From Anaerolineales bacterium (lineage in GTDB: Bacteria > Chloroflexota > Anaerolineae > 4572-78 > J111), in the NCBI GenBank assembly GCA_012032575.1, contig JAAUSP010000502.1, positions 1 through 5,718 of the forward strand: DNA of 5,718 nt, read 5' to 3'. The notes under the pieces are model-generated. The model was given only the letters and a program-made list of their open reading frames with translations. It made no database searches and was not told the origin of the DNA. Within the stretch, counting starts at the first letter, position 1, and every line of letters starts with the position of its first letter. The position numbers and the translations under genes were made by a program. This document shows, piece after piece, positions 1 through 3,257 of this stretch.

Positions 1-53
1 TAGAGATTGTGGCCCAGATCGGTGTCGCCGCCGGTCAGGGGCAAATAGTTCAT
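1..53 (-). CDS. Probable last residues of gene A in a shifted frame (or a coupled downstream start), runs off the left edge
   Basis: The minus strand reads TAATG at 55-51, so an ATG overlaps the stop of fragment 6, and the frame continues MNYLPLTGGDTDLGHNL to the edge. This would fit a translationally coupled downstream gene. However, the peptide aligns better with the end of the beta-sandwich domain in gene B (GERLPAATPAGPLPDYAVNLGPIKV). I therefore favour a one-base loss near 53-57, which would give DGLMNYLPLTGG as continuous gene A sequence. Confidence 0.45.
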   Translation of the reverse strand, partial: MNYLPLTGGDTDLGHNL

Positions 54-550
54 TAACCGTCGGGTAGATTGTCATCTTCCCGCAGCAGGCTGATTTCCAG
101 GCGGTAGAGGCCCGGTGGGGCATCAGGTTTGAGGCGCAGGGGATAAGTTTCTTCAACAATTTCTGTGGGGACCCAGAGCACGTTGGGGTAACGGTCGCCC
201 AGGGTGGACAGGTGTTCCGCGCCGAGGTTGAAATCTTTGTCGAGCAGCTTGAGTGAGACGATGAGCGGGTCGGCCATCCAGCGGCGAGCCTGCCAGCGGA
301 GGGTGAGGAGAGGAAGGTTGGAAGGTTGGAAGGTTGGAAGGTTGGAAGGTTGGAAGGTTGGAAGGTTGGAAGTACTTTCCAGTCTTCCAGTTTTCCAGTC
401 TTCCAGATTAATGGTGGGCTGGCCGGGGATTTCGAGGGAAAGGGGGGCCAGGGTGTGGCTGAAGGTGAGGGTCGAACTGATGGGGGCGAAGGTGCGTTGG
501 CGCAGGTCGAGGGAGAGGGTCAGGTTTGAGGGGGTATTGGGATGATCGGG
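53..550 (-). CDS. Gene A fragment 6: C-terminal beta-sandwich domain carrying an octamer-repeat insertion
   Basis: Deleting one base from the minus-strand CCCC at 548-551 continues fragment 5 as PDHPNTPSNLTLSLDLRQ. The frame stays open through the octamer array (PTINLEDWK, then NLPTFQPSNLPTFQPSNLP) and out into LLTLRWQARRWMADPLIVSL, NVLWVPTEIVEETYPLRL and GLYRLEISLLREDDNLPDG, stopping at TAA 53-55. The 'LTLRWQ', 'VLWVPTEIV' and 'GLYRLEISLL' elements match the C-terminal domains of B and C. The domain stops short: about 25 residues matching ERLPAATP to LGPIKVV of gene B are missing from this frame but appear in the next one (NYLPLTGGDTDLGHNL), so the TAA is probably the result of another one-base shift. 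Confidence 0.65.
   Translation of the reverse strand, partial: PDHPNTPSNLTLSLDLRQRTFAPISSTLTFSHTLAPLSLEIPGQPTINLEDWKTGRLESTSNLPTFQPSNLPTFQPSNLPLLTLRWQARRWMADPLIVSLKLLDKDFNLGAEHLSTLGDRYPNVLWVPTEIVEETYPLRLKPDAPPGLYRLEISLLREDDNLPDG
312..406. repeat. Octamer tandem array: (GGAAGGTT)x7.6 followed by four TTCCAG-type octamers
   Basis: Seven perfect GGAAGGTT units occupy 312-367, with a partial unit to 372. Four diverged octamers (CTTTCCAG, TCTTCCAG, TTTTCCAG, TCTTCCAG) occupy 375-406. The two halves are roughly inverted relative to each other, meeting at GGAAGTACTTTCC. On the minus strand the array is translated within gene A's last domain as LEDWKTGRLES and then NLPTFQPS repeated. Neither strand of the unit contains a stop in any frame. 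Confidence 0.95.
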
Positions 551-2162
551 GAAAGTAGGGGCCAGGGAGCAGGGTGGGGGCGGCTATAAAAGTGGCAAGC
601 TGGGCGAAGGGTTCGGGACCATCGGCGCAGGGTAAAAATAGGGCTGTATTTAGCGCCGGCAGGGGCGACCATTGGTCAGACGCGCCGGTGGCCTGACGAA
701 TGAAACGGGGCGATGGGGTTGGGTCAGCCCCGGCGTAATCAAGCCAGGTCAGGGTATCGGCCAGGCCGATGGTGGTTGGTTGGAGCAGGCGCTGGCTGCC
801 GCGCCAGATGTCTACCGTTTGCGGCTGGTTTGTCAGCAGCGAGTCGCTGGCCTGAATAGAGATACGCGGCTCGGCGAAGGTTTGGGCTAATACCGGGGTT
901 TCGCCCGGCGCTGCTTCCGGCGAGGTTGGGTCTAGCGGCCAGACTTCGAGATGGAGCTGATAGGTTTGAGCTGAAATTCGGTAGCAGGTGGGGATGGGGA
1001 TGAAAACCGTGTCGGCCACTGTGTCGCCCGATTCCCAGGCGCGGGCCGGGTAACGTCCGGCGGCAAACGGACCACGCCAGCAGGCGGCGGGTCGCTGGTT
1101 ATCATCGCGCAGGCAGAGGGAGACGAGATAATCCTGCCGGGCTTCCCGTTCGGCGTGCCAGAAAAGGGTCACGGGGAGGGTTGCACCGGCGGAGACGGCG
1201 AGCGGCGTGTCAAATCCGGCCAGGGCCAGACCATCGGCAAAGGGGAGGGGGTGAAGGTAGGGGATGGGCAGGTGGTCGGGTGGAGTGGTGGTGATGGGCA
1301 GGGTGTCGTAGTGGGGCAGGATGAAGGCGGAAGGCTGAAGGATGAAGGAGGGGAGAAGGAAGAAAATAGAAAATAGAAAATAGAAAATAGAAAATTGGAG
1401 GTGGTGCGGGGCGGGGATGATCCGCAGGACAGCCGGGACGATGCGGGTGGCGAGGAAGGGAAATGTCTTGAAGCCAACATCCAAAGCCCAGAAGCCAAAA
1501 TAGAACAAACCGAGCGAGATGAACAGGGCAATGACCGGCAAAGCCGGGTAAAGATGGCGGCCCTGGCCGGTGTCAATGGTGGCGCTGAGAACGTAGCGGG
1601 CCAGCACGACGACGAGGAAGAGGGAGAAGTGGAGGGTGAGGAGGAGGCTGATGCGTGATGCGTGAGGCGTGAGGCGTGGAACGGAAGACGTAATACGCAA
1701 GACGTGGCCTACCAGGGTGATAAGCAAGAGGATACCAAACAGTCCGTAAATCCAGGCCGGGGCAAAAACCCGCATCCAGCCGAATTCGAACCAGAAGGAG
1801 CGGTAGAGCAGGCTGAACCATTCGAGCAGGCTGTAGGTAGCGGCGACGGGTCGCACCGACTGACCGGAGAGCAGGCCGATCAGTCCCTCGGTGATTTGTG
1901 GCTCGCCGAGGGAGGCAGCCAGACCGGGGATGAACCCCAGCTCGCCGATGCGGTTGAAGCGGAGCACGATGAAGCCAAACCAGGGGACCGGCGGCTGAGG
2001 AGGAGTTCCGGCCGAAGAAAGGGAGGAGCGTGATGCGTGATGCGTGATGCGCGAGGCGTGATGGGGAGAGTTTAATTGGCTGGCGGTCGGCGGTTGGTGG
2101 TCGGCGGTCGTTTTCTTGTGCTCTACTCCTCCCAATATGCACCATGACCAACGTAAAAACAA
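408..2162 (-). CDS. Gene A fragment 5: longest open frame, C-terminal membrane half and beta-sandwich region
   Basis: This is the longest open frame of gene A, but only about 1985-552 is in the native frame. The first 60 or so residues from the ATG at 2162 (repeat and serine/histidine-rich) and the last 45 or so (proline- and histidine-rich, ending at 408) are out of frame. The real part reads WFGFIVLRFNRIGELGF, membrane segments, GQGRHLYPALPVIALF (matching B's GQGRLLFPAITAFSAL), a repeat-coded hydrophobic stretch FSIFYFLFSIFFLL, and then an extracytoplasmic region starting near nt 1250. That region contains LPVTLFWHAEREARQDYLVSLCL, a typical strand pair of the beta-sandwich domain, then ESGDTVADTVFIPIP and YQLHLEVWPLD. 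Four tandem arrays fall in it. As in gene B, I infer a GT-C-type glycosyltransferase; the substrate is unknown. Confidence 0.7.
   Translation of the reverse strand: MFLRWSWCILGGVEHKKTTADHQPPTASQLNSPHHASRITHHASRSSLSSAGTPPQPPVPWFGFIVLRFNRIGELGFIPGLAASLGEPQITEGLIGLLSGQSVRPVAATYSLLEWFSLLYRSFWFEFGWMRVFAPAWIYGLFGILLLITLVGHVLRITSSVPRLTPHASRISLLLTLHFSLFLVVVLARYVLSATIDTGQGRHLYPALPVIALFISLGLFYFGFWALDVGFKTFPFLATRIVPAVLRIIPAPHHLQFSIFYFLFSIFFLLPSFILQPSAFILPHYDTLPITTTPPDHLPIPYLHPLPFADGLALAGFDTPLAVSAGATLPVTLFWHAEREARQDYLVSLCLRDDNQRPAACWRGPFAAGRYPARAWESGDTVADTVFIPIPTCYRISAQTYQLHLEVWPLDPTSPEAAPGETPVLAQTFAEPRISIQASDSLLTNQPQTVDIWRGSQRLLQPTTIGLADTLTWLDYAGADPTPSPRFIRQATGASDQWSPLPALNTALFLPCADGPEPFAQLATFIAAPTLLPGPYFPRSSQYPLKPDPLPRPAPTHLRPHQFDPHLQPHPGPPFPRNPRPAHH
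1319..1348. repeat. Heptamer array, GGATGAA type
   Basis: Four units are seen: GGATGAA, GGCGGAA, GGCTGAA, GGATGAA. The minus strand encodes PSFILQPSAFIL in gene A. The plus-strand orientation would contain TGA; the coding strand does not. Confidence 0.8.
1362..1395. repeat. Heptamer array, (GAAAATA)x4.9
   Basis: Four perfect GAAAATA units and a near-complete fifth are present. The minus strand (TATTTTC) encodes FSIFYFLFSIF, an aromatic and very hydrophobic peptide of period 7. The opposite strand would read TAG stops. It lies 13 bases from the GGATGAA array, so two different unit types are side by side. Confidence 0.95.
1470..1497. repeat. Degenerate heptamer array, GAAGCCA type
   Basis: Four consecutive 7-base units are seen: GAAGCCA, ACATCCA, AAGCCCA, GAAGCCA. 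The minus strand encodes FWALDVGFK between two membrane segments of gene A. It is more diverged than the other arrays, so it may be older or partly chance. Confidence 0.55.
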
Positions 2163-2217
2163 CCTCCGGTACGAGGATGAGCGAGAAATATTTGGTAATC
2201 AGGGCGAGGCCGAACAA
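1573..2217 (-). CDS. Gene A fragment 4: membrane segment and repeat-coded cytoplasmic loop
   Basis: The real part is about 2250-1987. Upstream of the ATG it reads RLFALFGAL, then LFGLALITKYFSLILVPEVV, the counterpart of B's LLIGLGALSKLYALGLLPLAG. A loop made of two tandem arrays follows (RRPPTADRQP, then HHASRIT), and then SSSAAGP. Removing one C from the minus-strand CCCC at 1983-1986 gives AAGPWFGFIVLRFN and joins fragment 5. The arginine- and proline-rich sequence after that point is out of frame. Confidence 0.6.
   Translation of the reverse strand: MFGLALITKYFSLILVPEVVFTLVMVHIGRSRAQENDRRPPTADRQPIKLSPSRLAHHASRITLLPFFGRNSSSAAGPLVWLHRAPLQPHRRAGVHPRSGCLPRRATNHRGTDRPALRSVGATRRRYLQPARMVQPALPLLLVRIRLDAGFCPGLDLRTVWYPLAYHPGRPRLAYYVFRSTPHASRITHQPPPHPPLLPLPRRRAGPLRSQRHH
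1650..1704. repeat. Composite heptamer array, GATGCGT type drifting to TAATACG type
   Basis: The units are GATGCGT x2, GAGGCGT x2, a 6-base GGAACG, GAAGACG, TAATACG and CAAGACG. The minus strand encodes VLRITSSVPRLTPHASRIS in a loop of gene A. It joins two related unit types end to end. Confidence 0.85.
2028..2062. repeat. Heptamer array, (GCGTGAT)x5
   Basis: Units: GCGTGAT x3, GCGCGAG, GCGTGAT. The minus strand (ATCACGC) encodes SRLAHHASRIT in a loop of gene A. The plus orientation would contain TGA in every third codon phase. Confidence 0.9.
2082..2110. repeat. Heptamer array, (GGCGGTC)x4
   Basis: Units: GGCGGTC, GGCGGTT, GGTGGTC, GGCGGTC. The minus strand encodes NDRRPPTADRQ in the same loop of gene A as the GCGTGAT array 20 bases away. 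Confidence 0.85.
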
Positions 2218-2443
2218 CGCCCCGAACAGCGCAAAAAGACGGGAGGAGGGGGGAAGTGTTTTGCAGGATAATCACCTGAACCAGCAGCAAGAGCGAGGTC
2301 AAAGCAAAAACCAAATTGTCGTCGTTGATGACGGCGCTGCTGCCGACAAAGCGCGGCAAAAAAGCCACAAAGGCGGCTGCACCCAGGAGCGATGATGGGG
2401 GGGTGTGGGCACAGGCGGCGGACCAGGGCATAGGTAGCGACAA
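2123..2443 (-). CDS. Gene A fragment 3: membrane segment with INDDN motif
   Basis: The useful part is about 2395-2254. It reads LLGAAAFVAFLPRFVGSSAVINDDNLVF and then a leucine-rich membrane segment ending VQVIILQ. It parallels gene B's AMAVTAFNPMFLFISAAVNNDNAVI and LALLLMTQ. The frame is lost at the minus-strand C6 run of 2248-2253, after which the sequence is an artefact. The ATG at 2443 is not a real start. Confidence 0.55.
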   Translation of the reverse strand: MSLPMPWSAACAHTPPSSLLGAAAFVAFLPRFVGSSAVINDDNLVFALTSLLLLVQVIILQNTSPLLPSFCAVRGVVRPRPDYQIFLAHPRTGGCFYVGHGAYWEE

Positions 2444-2540
2444 TCGTCACCCAGGCCAGCGGCAGGGAAAGAAAGCGCACCATGTGCCAGGCCAAAATTT
2501 GCCCACGCCAGGGCCACTGCTCGTTGAGGGTGTGCAGCAC
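2199..2540 (-). CDS. Gene A fragment 2: membrane segment with the HMVRFLSLPLAW motif
   Basis: The useful part runs from about 2650 (upstream of the first ATG, reading GPIALVGEETKPDIRR) to about 2400. It contains NEQWPWRGQILAWHMVRFLSL, the counterpart of gene B's DEPWQGHVLAVHLIRFLSI, then a membrane segment ending YALVRRL. After the C7 run (minus strand of 2397-2403) this frame becomes cysteine- and arginine-rich and is an artefact. Confidence 0.55.
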   Translation of the reverse strand: MLHTLNEQWPWRGQILAWHMVRFLSLPLAWVTIVATYALVRRLCPHPPIIAPGCSRLCGFFAALCRQQRRHQRRQFGFCFDLALAAGSGDYPAKHFPPPPVFLRCSGRCSASP

Positions 2541-2589
2541 GTGGTTGATGCCCAGGCCATCGCCGGGGATGAAACGTTCGGGCCGGGCG

Positions 2590-2901
2590 TCAACCCGGCG
2601 AATGTCCGGCTTGGTTTCCTCGCCGACCAGGGCGATGGGTCCAGGCGGTCAGCCAGTCAATACCAGGGGACGCCAATCCCCCCTTGAAGCCGGCTTCGCT
2701 GCGTTCCGCTTCGGTGAAGGGTGGATGGCCGGTTCGAGCGACGAAGCGCAGATATTGATAATGGTCGGTTTCGTCGTCGGCCTCGCCGAGGGGCAGGAGA
2801 ATGGATTGGTAGAGGGTCAGGGCGGAAAATAGGAGCAGGATTAGAAGGAGGGGGAGGTGAGGTGTGATGCGTGATGCGTGAGATGTTGGCGGGTGAGACA
2901 T
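2590..2901 (-). CDS. Gene A fragment 1: N-terminus, TM1 and acidic loop
   Basis: The ATG at 2901 opens MSHPPTSHASRITPH, a tail encoded mostly by the TCACGCA repeat. A membrane segment (about 16-38) and then LGEADDETDHYQYLRFVARTGHPPF follow. E40, D43-E44 and H47 match gene B exactly in number and spacing; this is the GT-C-type first-loop motif. After about residue 75 (AERSEAGFKGG) the frame loses similarity: B has HEGNQPPLYY here, and this frame has GLASPGIDWLTAW before going wrong. At least one indel lies between 2640 and 2690. The end from THRPGRR onward is out of frame. Confidence 0.65.
   Translation of the reverse strand: MSHPPTSHASRITPHLPLLLILLLFSALTLYQSILLPLGEADDETDHYQYLRFVARTGHPPFTEAERSEAGFKGGLASPGIDWLTAWTHRPGRRGNQAGHSPG
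2862..2882. repeat. Heptamer array, (GCGTGAT)x3, at the N-terminus of gene A
   Basis: Units: GTGTGAT, GCGTGAT, GCGTGAG. On the minus strand it encodes SHASRIT, six codons after the ATG at 2901 and just before the first membrane segment. Confidence 0.85.
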
Positions 2902-2915
2902 GATAAAGGGACCTG

Positions 2916-3257
2916 TTACCTGACTACTTTTATGGGGCCGAGGTTGACGGCGTAATCGGGCAGGGGGCCGGCAGGGGTGGCGGCGGGCAGGCGCTCGCCG
3001 GTGGTGGGGTTGTAAAGGCCGGCCAGGAGATAATAGTCGCCGCTGGATAGGGTGGTCAGATCAAGCGGGTGGATGTCTACAACGATGTCTCCGGCGGCCC
3101 AGAGCGAGGTCGGGAAATCGCCCTGTACAGGCGGGCCATCAAAGCCGGTGACGTATTCGGCTGCGGCGCCCGTGCCGGCGGAATTGGCTTGAGGCGCGGC
3201 CCGCCAGAGCTGCAAGAAGACGGTATAATCCAGCTCCAGGGCGCGTTGACCTGCCAA
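2916..3257 (-). CDS. Gene B C-terminal continuation (second beta-sandwich domain) after a one-base frameshift
   Basis: This frame completes gene B and is not a separate gene; the real part starts near 3240. The main frame reads LNWQVNAP, and this frame continues LELDYTVFLQLW, matching 'LxWQxxxxxxxDYxxFLxL' in the first domain of B and in C. It then reads FPTSLWAAGDIVVDIHPLDL, YYLLAGLYNPTTGERLP and NLGPIKVVR, ending at TAA 2916-2918. One extra C in the minus-strand CCC run at 3239-3241 would join the frames cleanly. The ATG at 3257 lies upstream of the join and is probably not used. The stop is 14 bases before gene A's ATG, so B and A are likely co-transcribed. Confidence 0.8.
   Translation of the reverse strand: MAGQRALELDYTVFLQLWRAAPQANSAGTGAAAEYVTGFDGPPVQGDFPTSLWAAGDIVVDIHPLDLTTLSSGDYYLLAGLYNPTTGERLPAATPAGPLPDYAVNLGPIKVVR

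Larger units (their letters stand above)
1..2901 (-). pseudogene. Gene A as a whole: paralogue of gene B, broken by about six frameshifts, 3' end outside window
   Basis: Six pieces in different frames join into one protein that parallels gene B from end to end. They carry, in order: TM1 and the acidic loop (E40, D43, E44, H47, at the same residue numbers as in B); a membrane block with INDDN matching B's NNDN; KYFSL matching SKLYAL; WFGFIVLRFNRIGELGF matching the WFYWRNALLYGDP region; GQGRHLYPA matching GQGRLLFPA; then at least two beta-sandwich-like domains (LPVTLFWHA; LTLRWQA). Frame changes fall near 2640-2690, at G7 2397-2403, G6 2248-2253, G4 1983-1986, G4 548-551 and near 53-57. Most are G runs on the + strand, and the conserved sequence resumes at once after each, so these may be sequencing or assembly errors in a live gene. 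If real, the gene is dead. The ATG at 2901 follows gene B by 14 bases with no strong ribosome binding site. Individual pieces are listed separately. Confidence 0.75.

Noticed and set aside
204..545. Plus-strand open frame with repeated EGWKVGRL peptide
   Set aside because: It is the reverse reading of the GGAAGGTT array inside gene A; the minus strand carries recognisable domain sequence on both sides.
1662..2033. Plus-strand open frames opposite the membrane genes (also 2316-2687, 3272-3661, 4838-5188)
   Set aside because: They are shadows: glycine-, arginine- and glutamine-rich translations without motifs, opposite conserved minus-strand membrane protein sequence.
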